A stretch of 64,000 nt of DNA from Mytilus galloprovincialis. Lineage: Eukaryota; Mollusca; Bivalvia; Mytilida; Mytilidae. The DNA is taken from assembly GCF_965363235.1 (NCBI RefSeq), contig NC_134839.1, forward strand, positions 99,157,743 through 99,221,742, given 5' to 3'. Numbering within the stretch: position 1 is the first letter of the stretch; the number at the start of each line of letters is the position of its first letter. Below, piece after piece: positions 46,019 through 57,692 of this stretch. A model generated the notes under the pieces. The model saw only the letters and a list, made by a program, of their open reading frames with translations, was not told where the DNA came from and made no database searches. The translations under genes and the position numbers were made by a program.

Positions 46019-49000
46019 ATGGAGAAACTCAGAGCCCCAGAAAGATTTAACTTAGACGCTCATGATCTTGCCGATGCATGGAAGAAATGGAAGGAAGAGT
46101 TAAATCTATATATCGATTTGGTAATGGACAGCGAGGATGAGCAAGCAAAGGTTAAACTATTTCAGTATTTAGTCGGTACGAGAGGCCGTGAGATCTACCT
46201 TACAATGGCATTCGAACAAGAACCACAAAATAGGACACTAGCAATGGTCCTACAGGCGTTTGATAGGTATTGCAATCCAAAACGAAACGAAACTGTAGAA
46301 AGATACCGATTTAACATGAGAAACCAGAATAAAGAGGAGACATTTGAAAAGTATGTCACCGAGTTGAAAATATTAGCAACAACTTGCAACTATGGAGCGC
46401 TGCAAGAGTCATTAATAAGAGACAAAATTATCTGTGGTATTCAAGATTCACACTTAAGAGAAAGATTATTAAGAGTTATAGACTTAAACCTACCGAAATG
46501 TTTACAAATTTCAAGAGCAGCAGAACTGTCTAAAGAGAGAATAAAAACATTAGAAAACCCAACTTTTTCAGACTTAGAAGTACATGGTGTCAAACATAAA
46601 CAAAGAAATCCTAATTATCAACAGCAAAAGCAATATACACATAAAACTAAACCGTCTTATGCACAAAACTCTTCTGCTTGTAAATATTGCGGAAGAAAAC
46701 ACGAATTTAACAAGGCAAAATGTCCCGCTTTTGGGAAGGAGTGTAGGAAATGTGGTAAAGCAAATCATTTCGAAAGCATGTGCAAATCAGAACAAAAATC
46801 AAGGCACCTAGGACACAGAGTCCGAGCAATCTCTGAAGAGTCTGAAGAAAGTAATGATTATTTTGAAATAAATACAGTAGCACTCACCAATGTAAACTCT
46901 GTTAAAGAAAAGCACAGTAGGCACATATATGCATCTATGAAAATAATAGGCAAGAATGAGAAAAGCAACTTAACAAGATTTCAATTAGACAGTGGAGCAA
47001 CATGCAATATAATCACTGCAAGAACATTGAAAGAGCTTGATATTAACCAATTACAGAAAACAAGTCAAATACTGACAATGTACAACAATACCACAATAAA
47101 ACCGATAGGAACATGCATTCTAAAATTGGTGAATCCAAAGAACAATGATAAGTTCAAGGCAGAATTTGTAGTAGTAAAAGATGGCACTTTGACTCCGTTG
47201 TTAGGTAGCAAAGCAGTGCAAGCTATGAATTTGGTAACTGTAAATTATGAAAACATTAAAGCAGTGAGACAGGGTGCACTTTTTAAACCCCTTTCAAAAG
47301 AAACCGTTATGAAGGAATATGCAGACATATTTGAAGGGACTGGTAAATTGCAAGGAAAATATCATTTAGAATTGGACAATACTGCAAATCCTGTAGTACA
47401 TCCGCCAAGAAAAGTACCTGTCGCTATTAAAGAGAAGCTTAAATCCGAATTGGAAAGACTGACAAAGTTAGAAATTATAAAACCAGTTTCAACGCCAACT
47501 CCGTGGGTTTCAAGTTTGGTTACTGTCGTAAAACCAGACAAACTTCGGATATGCATTGATCCGAAGCATTTGAACCAGCAGCTGAAAAGAAGTCATTATC
47601 CGCTACCAACTATCGATGATTTACTACCAGAACTGAGTAGAGCGAAGGTTTTTAGTGTCGTTGATGCTAAGAATGGATTTTGGCACGTAGAATTGGACGA
47701 AGAAAGCTCGTTGTTGACAACATTCAACACACCGTTCGGACGATACAGATGGTTGCGAATGCCGTTCGGTTTATCTTCTGCACCAGAAGAATATCAAAGA
47801 AGGCAAGACCAAACTGTTGAAGGTTTGCCAGGTGTACGAAGCATAGTAGATGATATTCTTATCTATGGTGAAGGCGATACAGAAGAAGAAGCCATTGATG
47901 ACCACGATAGGAAATTTCGGGCTTTAATGGAACGTTGTCGGGAAAGAAACTTAAAACTTAACAAAGAAAAGTTTAAGTTAAAATTGAAGGAAGTTCGATT
48001 TATAGGACATTTAGTAACCAGCGAAGGTTTGAAGCCGGATCCAGAAAAGATTCGAGCCGTAATTGATATGCCGAAACCGACAGATGTTTCCGGAGTAAGA
48101 AGAATTATTGGATTTGTAACATATCTAAGTAAGTTCTTACCAAAACTTAGCGACATTTGCGAGCCACTTCGAAAGCTAACTTTGAAGGACTCCGAATTTT
48201 GTTGGATTGAAAATCATGATAAAGCACTTGAAGAAATCAAAAGGCTAGTGACTGCTGAGCCAGTTTTAAAATATTATGATCCTAAACTACAGTTAACAGT
48301 TCAAAGCGATGGTTCACAAACTGGACTTGGTGCTGCAGTTATGCAAGAAGACAGACCAGTTGCATATGCGAGTAGAGCTCTCACTGATACCGAAACAAGG
48401 TATGCTCAGATAGAGAAGGAACTATTATCAGTCATTTTCGGACTTGAAAAATTTCACTCGTATGCATATGGTAGAACAGTAAATGTAATATCTGATCATA
48501 AACCTCTCGAATCAATCATGAAAAAGCCACTTCATGCTGCACCAAAGCGTTTACAACGTATGCTTTTACGTTTACAAAAGTACGACATAATCCTGCAATA
48601 CAGACCAGGAAAGGAGATGTACTTAGCCGATACTTTAAGTAGAGCATACTTAAAAGAGACTTCAGATTCAAGTAACACAACAGACGAAATCGAAAGTATC
48701 AACATGATAGATGAGTTGCCGATATCTGAAGAGCGAATTTCTGAACTTCAAGAACATACTAGGAAGGATCAACAAATGCAAGAACTGAAAGAAGTTATTC
48801 AGGAAGGATGGCCGAGTAACAAATGGAATGTACCATCGAATGTATCAATATATTTCGACATTCGAGATGAACTGACATTACAAAATGGTCTATTATTCAA
48901 AGGAGAGAGAGTTATTATTCCTAAATCTCTAAGAACTGTTATGATTAAAAAGATTCATTCATCACATATAGAAATAGAAGGTTGCTTACGTAGAGCACGT

Positions 49001-50041
49001 GAAAGTCTTTATTGGCCGGGAATGAACGCCGAAGTAAAAGATTATATACAGAGATGCGAAACATGTCGAACATTCGAACGTAAACAACAGAAAGAGACAC
49101 TTATATCACACGAAATACCAAGTCGTCCATGGTCAAAAATAGGAATCGATCTAATGACATTTCAAAGTAAGAACTATCTAGTGACAGTAGATTATTATTC
49201 TAACTACTGGGAAGTCCATTATCTTGAAGATACTCTTGCGCTAACAGTAATCAGAAAACTCAGAGCTCAGTTTGCAAGGCACGGTATACCCGATGTGTGT
49301 TTTACAGACAACGGTCCACAATTTGACTGTGGAGAGTTTAGAAAATTTAGCAGACTTTGGGAATTTAAACATGACACTTCTTCTCCATTGTATGCTCAAA
49401 GCAATGGAAAAGTGGAACAAACAGTACAAACAGTAAAAAGGTTAATGAAGAAATCAAAATTTGACAAAAAGGATCCATATTTAGCATTTCTCGATTTTAG
49501 AAATACACCAACCGAGGGTTTTGACAATAGTCCAGCTGAAAAACTTATGAACAGAAAGACTAGAACACTTTTACCAACGAAAGAAAGTCTTCTGAAACCG
49601 AAAGTGATTACTCCGAATAAAGTACAAACAGAATTAACAAAACAAAAACAGAAGCAACAATTCTATTACAATCAAGGAACAAAAGATTTACCGATGTTAA
49701 AGAATGGAGATACCGTAAGAATACAACCGTCAAACTTCAACAAAGAGTGGAAGAAAGGAACTATCAAACAACAGGTCAACATCAGATCGTACGAAGTTGA
49801 TGTTGGAACGCGAACCATACGTAGAAATCGTCGTCAACTTAAACACACACTAGAAGAGGATAACAATGAACCTACAGAAATTGAAAGAGACAATTCCGAC
49901 TTTGAACATGGAGAAATAAACAATCAAGACAATCTTGAAAATGCGACAGAAATCGAAAATGCGAAAGAAACACCGATTATGACACGACCAGGAAGAGTTG
50001 TAAAACCACCAGCACGATTTAAGGATTTTGTGTGTGATTAG
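46019..50041 (+). CDS. gag-pol: Gag-Pol polyprotein of the Ty3/gypsy retrotransposon
   Basis: 1340 aa in one frame with no frameshift. Gag capsid-like region about 1-200 (YRFNMRNQ, FEKYVTELK). Two zinc knuckles: a variant C-X2-C-X3-H-X6-C at 221-235 and a canonical C-X2-C-X4-H-X4-C at 242-255. Aspartic protease DSGA with Asp324. Reverse transcriptase about 480-680, catalytic Asp549 (VVDAKNGFW) and Asp611/Asp612 (VDDILIYG). RNase H from about 755 with Asp764. Integrase: zinc-binding H980/H983 and C1013/C1016, catalytic Asp1044, Asp1097 (FTDNGPQF) and Glu1133, with the expected 35 residues between the last two. The C-terminal tail has RPGRVVKPPARF. The start ATG at 46019 is the first in frame, 154 bases after the 5' LTR. 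All key residues are present, so the product is plausibly active; no test is possible here. Confidence 0.96.
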   Translation: MEKLRAPERFNLDAHDLADAWKKWKEELNLYIDLVMDSEDEQAKVKLFQYLVGTRGREIYLTMAFEQEPQNRTLAMVLQAFDRYCNPKRNETVERYRFNMRNQNKEETFEKYVTELKILATTCNYGALQESLIRDKIICGIQDSHLRERLLRVIDLNLPKCLQISRAAELSKERIKTLENPTFSDLEVHGVKHKQRNPNYQQQKQYTHKTKPSYAQNSSACKYCGRKHEFNKAKCPAFGKECRKCGKANHFESMCKSEQKSRHLGHRVRAISEESEESNDYFEINTVALTNVNSVKEKHSRHIYASMKIIGKNEKSNLTRFQLDSGATCNIITARTLKELDINQLQKTSQILTMYNNTTIKPIGTCILKLVNPKNNDKFKAEFVVVKDGTLTPLLGSKAVQAMNLVTVNYENIKAVRQGALFKPLSKETVMKEYADIFEGTGKLQGKYHLELDNTANPVVHPPRKVPVAIKEKLKSELERLTKLEIIKPVSTPTPWVSSLVTVVKPDKLRICIDPKHLNQQLKRSHYPLPTIDDLLPELSRAKVFSVVDAKNGFWHVELDEESSLLTTFNTPFGRYRWLRMPFGLSSAPEEYQRRQDQTVEGLPGVRSIVDDILIYGEGDTEEEAIDDHDRKFRALMERCRERNLKLNKEKFKLKLKEVRFIGHLVTSEGLKPDPEKIRAVIDMPKPTDVSGVRRIIGFVTYLSKFLPKLSDICEPLRKLTLKDSEFCWIENHDKALEEIKRLVTAEPVLKYYDPKLQLTVQSDGSQTGLGAAVMQEDRPVAYASRALTDTETRYAQIEKELLSVIFGLEKFHSYAYGRTVNVISDHKPLESIMKKPLHAAPKRLQRMLLRLQKYDIILQYRPGKEMYLADTLSRAYLKETSDSSNTTDEIESINMIDELPISEERISELQEHTRKDQQMQELKEVIQEGWPSNKWNVPSNVSIYFDIRDELTLQNGLLFKGERVIIPKSLRTVMIKKIHSSHIEIEGCLRRARESLYWPGMNAEVKDYIQRCETCRTFERKQQKETLISHEIPSRPWSKIGIDLMTFQSKNYLVTVDYYSNYWEVHYLEDTLALTVIRKLRAQFARHGIPDVCFTDNGPQFDCGEFRKFSRLWEFKHDTSSPLYAQSNGKVEQTVQTVKRLMKKSKFDKKDPYLAFLDFRNTPTEGFDNSPAEKLMNRKTRTLLPTKESLLKPKVITPNKVQTELTKQKQKQQFYYNQGTKDLPMLKNGDTVRIQPSNFNKEWKKGTIKQQVNIRSYEVDVGTRTIRRNRRQLKHTLEEDNNEPTEIERDNSDFEHGEINNQDNLENATEIENAKETPIMTRPGRVVKPPARFKDFVCD

Positions 50042-50316
50042 ATCACAAGTGCGCGCAGGGCATAATAATCCCTGAAGTGATCTCGTGTAAGTAATGTAAC
50101 ATAATTATATACCCGTCTATTAGAGAAGTAGTGTTTTCAAACAATCGCTAGGATATGTTTTATGTATGCAAAACAATCATTATGACAATATCTTTGACTT
50201 TAACTTCGCATTTAGACATTAAATTTCCTAAGTGTTGAATATGATTTTATTTGGTAAAACAAATTTTATGTATGACTTTAATTGGTAAAATAACTTTTAT
50301 GTAATTATTTTTATTT

Positions 50317-50329
50317 AAAGAAGAAGGGA
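50317..50329 (+). promoter_or_regulatory. Polypurine tract
   Basis: AAAGAAGAAGGGA immediately upstream of the 3' LTR, the expected site of plus-strand priming in LTR retrotransposons. Confidence 0.85.
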
Positions 50330-50518
50330 TGTGACAATACTATTAATATTTCAATATCAGAACTCAGTCAGAATTAATTTAGATATACCTGCACAACCAA
50401 AATGTATTAATAGATCGCTGACGTAGCATGCGAACACACTCTCTTGTTATCATGTAGCTAATTAAATATGTAGACTGAAACTGCCTTTGTGTTCATCGCC
50501 TCACACCATTCCGAAACA
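50330..50518 (+). repeat. 3' LTR (189 bp)
   Basis: Same length as the 5' LTR with two substitutions. It ends CCGAAACA and is followed by the TCAAT duplication at 50519-50523. Confidence 0.95.
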
Positions 50519-50523
50519 TCAAT

Positions 50524-53456
50524 GACAACAATTTCGAAATTATGTGAGTATATATTAATATGTTGATTTTGTAAAAATAAGTCGTACAGAATATAATTGT
50601 TTTATAAAGTCCAAATACTTAAATCAGAGAATAAGGTCGGATTTTCCTAATTGCAAGTTCATCCATAATAACTTAACAACAAGTGCATTCTTTTGTTTTT
50701 AAAATAACATCACACAATCATATCAATTTCATATCATTTATAAATAGATAAAAACCTACCTAATATCTACTACAATATTTAAGGAAGTAAATTACAATTG
50801 GAAAGATCTTATTATATATTTTGATTAATGATAAGATGTTGATCGACTGACGTTTATTCAGAAATTGCAGTGTAAGGTAACTTCAAACCTTTTTAAATCA
50901 GATAAGCTAATCATCTATTTTAAAACTAACAAACATGACCATTAAATTTTCCCTCGCCATTAGTAGGGTCAACAAATATGATCGATTAATGGAATAGCTC
51001 ACAGCTGTATTTTATATCATTGGAAAAAGGAGAATAAGCCTCATTGCAATGTTGATGTCGTTGTTGTCTACAGTGGTCACACTTTTCTTAAATACTAGTA
51101 GCAGCAGATGAAAAAATTGTCAATCCGAAAACAACCCCCGCCTCAGCACTGGGGACTATACTACATGCTTGTCCGAATTTAAAGTATTTTTTTCTAAATT
51201 GCTTCATATAAATAAGACAAAACTCTAACACAGGTTTGGTTGCTCACAGTTACTTGTTCTTTTCTCTTGTGAACAATGTTTAATAACAAAATAATCTGAT
51301 AACAGTAGTATACCGGTGTTCATCGGTCATAATTAAATCGAGTAAGAAAAAACAAATACAGGTTACAAACTAAAACCGAGGGAAACACATTAACTTTAAG
51401 AGGAAAACACCGAAACAACAGACACACTGAAGTGCAACAAAACAAACACCAATGCAACATACAAAGAAACGAACTAAAGGATAGTTGTCATATTCCTGAC
51501 TTGGTATATGATTAATATGAAAAGATCCACTTTGAAGTAATTAACAATATTCAAATAGACTTTTGCATGTAAGAGAATTGTCCAATACAACAATTATATA
51601 TAAATGACCTCAAACTCATCACGATCCATATCATAATACATGACAATAAGCAGTATACTGTACGTTGTAGTTACTGTGTTCACCTCCGATGACCTGACAG
51701 CTCAACAATTTCTTTATTTGATACATCGGAACCCCACCCTTTAAACTGCCAAAGGATTGCAGGTACATATATACATATGTACAATAATATATTTAATTCC
51801 AAAATAACAATAACACATTTGATTAAAAAAATAGTTAAAAAATCTGAGAGCTGGTCATTAATACAATATAGGACTAATACAGAAAAACCGATTAACACAG
51901 AATTTTTACTGGTCTTAATACAAGATTTCAATTTTCTGTTTTCGGTTTAAAAAGGTGTCAAAATAGATATGTATATTACACAAAATATGTTCATATTGAT
52001 CTTGTATGAGTCACCTTTTGAAGTGGGTGTTTTATATTAATCATGTATGATGATCTATGATGTCCTCGTACAGTCGTACGACTCGAACAAATATAACTAG
52101 CCTTGACCAAATACTTAAACATAATACAGGACTGCTTTAAAAACTCAATATCACACCTTCTCTAACCAGTTTTGAATATATTTAGAAATATATTTGTTAT
52201 CTCCTTATCACATGACAACGCAAGTAATTTACTATAGTTATTTAAATAACAATTTGTGATATGGAAAACAAATTTTATGACGTAACTGTTCTGTTTTCTT
52301 ATTCATAAAATTTATAAAATATGTAAGTAGGACTAAACGTTTATTGATCTACAATGTATTTTCAAGATTAGGAAGTAAAATTTAGATAACACTCAACAAT
52401 AAGGTATTACTGGCTCCAGGGTAGAAAAGTAATGATGCGTTTAAACTATGCCATTTCACAGTTTAAATGATGTTCATATTTCCTCAATTTTTAGATCGAA
52501 GGTTTTAATACTCAGCATATTAAGAGGTCATGATGCATCCTTTTATGATTTCTTCCCAAATAAAGAAGGTATGATGAAATGGTCAATCTTTTATCTTTTG
52601 AATACGAGAACCGTATACCATGATAAATCTTTATAACCAAATATCCGTCAGGTATCACTAGTTTCTCTTTAATATTTGTTTAGCGTTTAAACAACTATAA
52701 TACATACAAGGAAAGGTTGCAAAACTATTTTAATAAAACAAACCTACAAATTAATTGACTCCTAGCTATTTGTTCTAAAAACTACAAAGAGCAATATCAT
52801 TCACCATAAACATGTTTGTAACAAGATATATCATATAAAGATCTTGGTTCATGATATAAAAATTGAGGCAGATTATTGGCCTAGGTATACGAAAATGAGA
52901 CTGCAGCAAAATTATAAAAACCAGTGATCAATATATGTCTTCATCCATTCTAGTCTCAAAAAAGTATGTCAGTGTCTTAAAAAATGAAAACAATCCGTTT
53001 TGTATTTAATTTGTCTTAAGATTTTTCTTGATTTACTCTTCCAAGTCTTAAACAAAGTACATGTGTGCACAACTCTGACCGGATATTTTTAATATTCTGC
53101 ACTAAACACCGATTTCCAATTAATGTAAAATATAAGCTTAAGATAAAATTGAAGATAAAACTGAAGATAATCGATGAAGATGTTTCATATTTGAGAGCAG
53201 GAACAAGTTATTCCACTTCTTTTGATATCCCCATATATTATCATTGGTAAGACTGTTACTCATATCTTATTTTACGAAAAAGTTGGGCTGGACCACTCTT
53301 CATTATTCAATAAATTAACAAAAAAATAACAAACATATTTTCAAAAGAAATTAAAACAATTGCTAACACATTAATTAAATTCAGACGTATAATAAAGAGA
53401 AGCACGTGTTGCCTATTTAGAATCTTTTTTCGCTCTAATAAATTCTTTTTATGCAG
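50524..53456. other. Intergenic between retrotransposon and HSPA12-like gene
   Basis: No coding exon recognised. 51340-51490 has a diverged dispersed repeat (CCGAGGGAAACACATTAAC, AACACCGAAACAACAGACAC, GTCATATTCCTGACTTGGTA) that corresponds in inverse to 61760-61900. The frames at 51680-51931 (-), 52448-52636 (+) and 53065-53250 (+) show no known domain. An upstream non-coding exon of the next gene may lie here. Confidence 0.4.
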
Positions 53457-53481
53457 GACCAGTTCAGAGCCGTCCACCCAG

Positions 53482-56400
53482 ATGTCTGGAATTATTGCAG
53501 CCCCAAACGAGTTGGACGTTAATTCATCAGGGGTACTTGTTTCTGTCGCTTTGGACATTGGAACCTCTTTTTCAGGATTCGCATTCCTGACACGAAATGA
53601 TTTTAAAATAAACCCTTTAAGAGTCCATTGCAAGCATTGGCATGTTGGCGAGTTAGGAACACTGTACAAGACTAAATCAATTATACTATTGAACAAAACG
53701 AAAGAGTTTGTTGCTTTTGGATATGATGCTGAGAATATGTATGCACAAATGAAAGTCGATGAAGCAAAGGAATACTATTACTTTCGATACTTTAAGATGG
53801 CGTTATATAAAGTTTACCACCAGGTTTGTGTAGTATTCTAGAGACCTTAAAATTGTTTAGTATTTCCAATATTTATTTTTCCCCAATTTAATTTATAGTG
53901 TTTATTATTCTACACTATTATGGAATTATATTAATTGGTTTAAAAAACCAGGCACACATTTCTTCGTATTTTGTCTTTCAAAAACACACCTTGGAAATAC
54001 ATAAAAATGGAATGACATATTCTTTGAAGTAAAACTACATATCAAATATAGAAATTGAGTCAATTTTTCGAAAATTGCAAGTACTATGGGATTGGTACGT
54101 CACATCTTTTATCTTTCCGTTAACGGTTTTTGTGCTAAGAACTGATCTTTTCAGCTCAGACATTTCAAATCGACTTTTTACAGTTTATCATTGGTTTGTA
54201 CTGATATAAGCAAATACGGAACAGGATCTGCTTACCCTTCAGGAAAACCTGCGATCACCCCGATATTTGGTGGGGTTCATGTTAATCACCATTTCGCTTC
54301 TTTGTTGTGTTTTATGTTCAGTTGTTCTGTTAGTTATTTTCTATTTAAGCCTTTGTGTTGTACGTTTAGGTTTGACTTATGAGTTTAAATGTCACTCTTG
54401 CATTTCTTATACACCTTTTTATTTTATAAATGTCTATGTTTTGTATTTGGAACTCATTAATTATCTGTGTTGACATTTTAGGAATTGCGGAGGAATATGA
54501 AGATAGAAGATGAAAGTTGTAAAAAGATGCCTGCTTATAAAGTATTTGGAGAAGCAATCAAATTTTTAAAGGATGCAGCATTAGAGGAACTTATGAAGTC
54601 ATGTGTTATTAAAGAAACGGATGTTAGATGGATTATAACTCTCCCTGCTATATGGAGTGAATCTGCAAAACAGTTTATGGTGTATGCAAGTAAAGAGGTT
54701 GTGAGTAAAATAATTTACTTTTAATATGTATATCAAATCAAAACGTTTCGATACTGGTCTATTTTCAATCTTATTTTAAATTAAACTAATCAACAATAAT
54801 CAAACGTAGGTCTATCTTAATAATGATAGTACTCATTTAATTTTACTGCACCAAAAGCCCATTACTAATTTCGAATATCAAATATCCTTCTTCAAACAAT
54901 GACTTGATGTAACAAAACTACCAATTTATGTCACTCATGCATTGATCGTTTTTTCCTAACGGTATCAACAACCCAGTAATAGCAGTAATGTAGACATGAC
55001 ATATAATAAGTATTGTCATTTTCTGTAAATTTACTTCTTAAAATGTTAAAATAATTGGAAACATCAGGTATTCCTACTGCCGCCTTAGCTAACAGACATT
55101 TATGTAACTTGGCTCCAAATGATCACCAACTTTGTAAAATATTTCGACATAACGAAATAGAAACAGTGTCTCAATTTGTAAGGTTAGCTTTATCTTAAGA
55201 GCTGAATTCTGTGTGACATTTATTGTCGGATATGACAAAATATATGCTTAGCAGATACTTTCTAAAGATATAACAAACAAAGGAAAAACAAACACTCAGT
55301 CATATCATTGAATTCCAGTGCATTATATTGAATACCATATAACTCCTTCAATAATTATCGTTTAGGAAAGTTTATTATTGTTTCTATTATTTAAAACATC
55401 TCTAGGCAGGAATAGCAGCAGATAAATTAGAGATCACATTAGAACCAGAGTCTGCAGCTTTGTGTTGCAATTATTTAGCTTTAGAAAGGAACGAAGAAAC
55501 TTCTGTAAACTTAAAGACGTTTGACAATGGACGGAAAATCATGGTTCTAGACTTAGGAGGTAGGAGGTATTATTAAGTTATTCATTCGTTTGATGTGTTT
55601 GTCGTTTGAATAAAGACTTTTCGAAATGATAGTTTCTTTGTTTGTCCATAGTTGGATTCTGGTTCGATCTTACTATCACAATTAAAGTATGTAATGAAAA
55701 CTATTGAAACGACAAAATCGCTAGCATTCGAGCCAACATTTTAAAGCATTTGTTTTATATAATTTTATATAATTGTTACTTCTGGTACAATAACAATAAT
55801 TATATGTGGTATTATTGCCAATGAGACAACTATCAACCAAAGTACAAATAAAGTGGATTTAAGCAATTATTAGCAAAAGACAGCCTTTCGCATAAATTTC
55901 GTATAATCGTCAAAAATATTTCAATTGGTCAGTGTTGTTGTGAAAATATGGCAGCCAATTAATGGTCGTGTTCTAAAGCCGAAATTTAACGATTTTCACA
56001 AATCAACAATCAACAAAGAAGCATTGGTATTCAGGTAAGCACGTGTATAACAGGTACAATAAGAGATAGTTAATCTTGATGATGGAGCGATGTTTACGTT
56101 TGCGATCACCGGATTTTTACCAGAAAGGTCACGCTGCATACGGAAAACTCGTCGGCCAATTGTTTGCTGGAAGCAAGCAATTAAAAAAGTAAACTTCTTC
56201 TAAACTTGGACAAGTTATAGAATTTTCTTGGAAAAAAATATATGTACATAAGTATTATAATAAAAACTAGCCATTTAATTATAAAAACATATGCATTTTT
56301 TGTTTATAAAGTTTCATATGACTTGAAGAATTATAAATAAAGAGTTAACATATTCGAACATCAAAATAAACACCTTTTTAAAAATTACTAAATAGCATAG

Positions 56401-57692
56401 ACAACTGTCAATGATTTTCAAACGGTTTAGGTATTTGTTCAAAAGAAGTAGATGAGCTAACTTCATATTTATATCAGTTTTCCCTAAACGATTAGGTTGT
56501 TGCAGTTTATTATCAAATCCGAAATTTAAAACTTACTTTGTTCTTAATTATATTCAGCTTAGTGTTAAATTGACGATTGAGCCATAAAAATTATAATTTG
56601 TCTTGTGTTTAAGGTGGTACCGTGGATATAACGACGTATCAAGTTACGACAACTGAGGGTAAAAATAAATTAAGAGAAATATACAAAGCAACTGGTGGAC
56701 CTTGGGGAGGTAGAAAGGTTGATGAAGCCTTTGAGGATTTCTGGAGAAAATGTCTAGGAACAGAGACATGGGAACAACTCAAGCTGGAATTTAGAGATGA
56801 AATCTATGAATTGTTTAACAGATTTGAAATACAGAAAAGAAGTTATAAACACGAATCTAGAGGCGAAATATTACTGACGCTGCCGGAATGCATACGTGAA
56901 ATTGAAGGATTGTCAGGTCTATTAAGAAAACAAATCGGAGATGTTTCGATAAAGAGAGGGAAAGTAACATTCAAAAACGAAATATTTACGACGTTTTTCG
57001 ATGCTTCCTTGAAAGGAATAAACGGAGAAGGGCTGATTAAAACGGTAGACGACTTATTTTCAAATGAAGAAATGACAGACTTATATGCAGTGCTGATGGT
57101 CGGAGGATTTTCAGAATCTTCAATTGTCCAGTCTGCTATCAAGGAAACGCTAAGTCAGAAAAGCGAGGCAAAAGTATTTGTTCCAACTGACCCAGGATCC
57201 GTGGTGTTAAAAGGGGCTGCCATTTATGGATTTGAACAAGATATTATCATGGAAAGAGTCATTCGTCATACGTATGGCATAAGTACTCGTGAAGCATTTG
57301 ATGAAGAAAAGCATTCTCGCTCATCTGCCCACTACCACAAAGTAGAAAGAAATGAATTCATAGAAGATAAATTTCATCCATTAATAAGAGCAGGCGATAC
57401 ATTTCGACCCGGGGAACAGAAAACACATACCTTTAACGCAGTGGCAGTTAATTCTACTGGATCATTAGAAATTGAGATGTATGCTTCAACGGAGAGAGAT
57501 CCTGAATACACAAGTGATCCACATGGTAAAACCACATGGAAACTAGGTTGTGTGAGTTTCCCTAAATTTGACAAGCAGTACCTAGGAACAACTGTTACAG
57601 TAAATATGACTTTCGGAAGTACTAGATTACTTGTAAATGCAAAACTCGAAAATGGCGACGATGTTGATTGCAGTCTGAATTTATTAAAGTAA
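53482..57692 (+). CDS. HSPA12-like Hsp70-family protein, 4 coding exons
   Basis: Coding exons 53482-53823, 54482-54697, 55406-55559 and 56614-57692; phases 0, 0, 1 agree (596 aa). The exon-2 donor GTTGTG is weak, but phase and family alignment support it. An acceptor at 53456 opens exon 1, so a non-coding or short coding exon may precede it. The actin/Hsp70-type ATPase motifs are visible: phosphate-1 ALDIGTSFSGFAF (Asp25), connecting region WIITLPAIWSESAKQFM, phosphate-2 LDLGGGTVDITTY (235-246), and adenosine motif LMVGGFSES (Gly401-Gly402). The large last exon encodes the HSPA12-specific lower lobe and a b-rich end (PGEQKTHTF, ERDPEYT). HSPA12 proteins are atypical Hsp70 relatives lacking the classical peptide-binding domain and are strongly expanded in bivalves, where they are linked to stress and immune responses. 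Client and ligand are unknown here. Confidence 0.88.
54180..54412 (+). repeat. Dispersed repeat (TCCCTCTGGTATC family, 5' part) in HSPA12-like intron 1
   Basis: AAATACGGAACAGGATCTGC, TTACCCTTCAGG and GGTGGGGTTCATGTT match the family at 3483 and, inverted, 14895-15115. Ends about 70 bp before exon 2. Confidence 0.65.
54940..55150 (+). repeat. Degenerate retroelement tail in HSPA12-like intron 2
   Basis: ATTGATCGTTTTTTCCTAAC, ATCAACAACCCAGTAATAGC and AATGTAGACATGAC follow the order of the tails at 6400-6560 and 16020-16110, heavily diverged. Confidence 0.4.
55797..55850 (+). repeat. Fragment of the GGTATTATTGCCAATGAGAC repeat family
   Basis: GGTATTATTGCCAATGAGAC followed by AACTATCAACCAAAG, the 5' end of the family at 5143. 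Intron 3 of the HSPA12-like gene. Confidence 0.55.

Larger units (their letters stand above)
45676..50518 (+). mobile_element. Complete Ty3/gypsy LTR retrotransposon, Steamer-like layout
   Basis: 4843 bp: 189-bp LTRs, tRNA-Leu-like primer site, one gag-pol ORF, polypurine tract AAAGAAGAAGGGA at 50317-50329, and a perfect 5-bp target duplication TCAAT. Only 2 of 189 LTR positions differ and the ORF is open, so insertion is recent. Size, short LTRs, single gag-pol frame, and absence of an env ORF match what is known of Steamer-like elements of bivalves; exact family placement needs a tree. It lies between the TIMP-like and HSPA12-like genes, in the same orientation as both. Confidence 0.95.

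Noticed and set aside
46195..49429. Minus-strand and off-frame ORFs inside the retrotransposon
   Set aside because: They overlap the continuous gag-pol frame with its recognisable domains and show none of their own.
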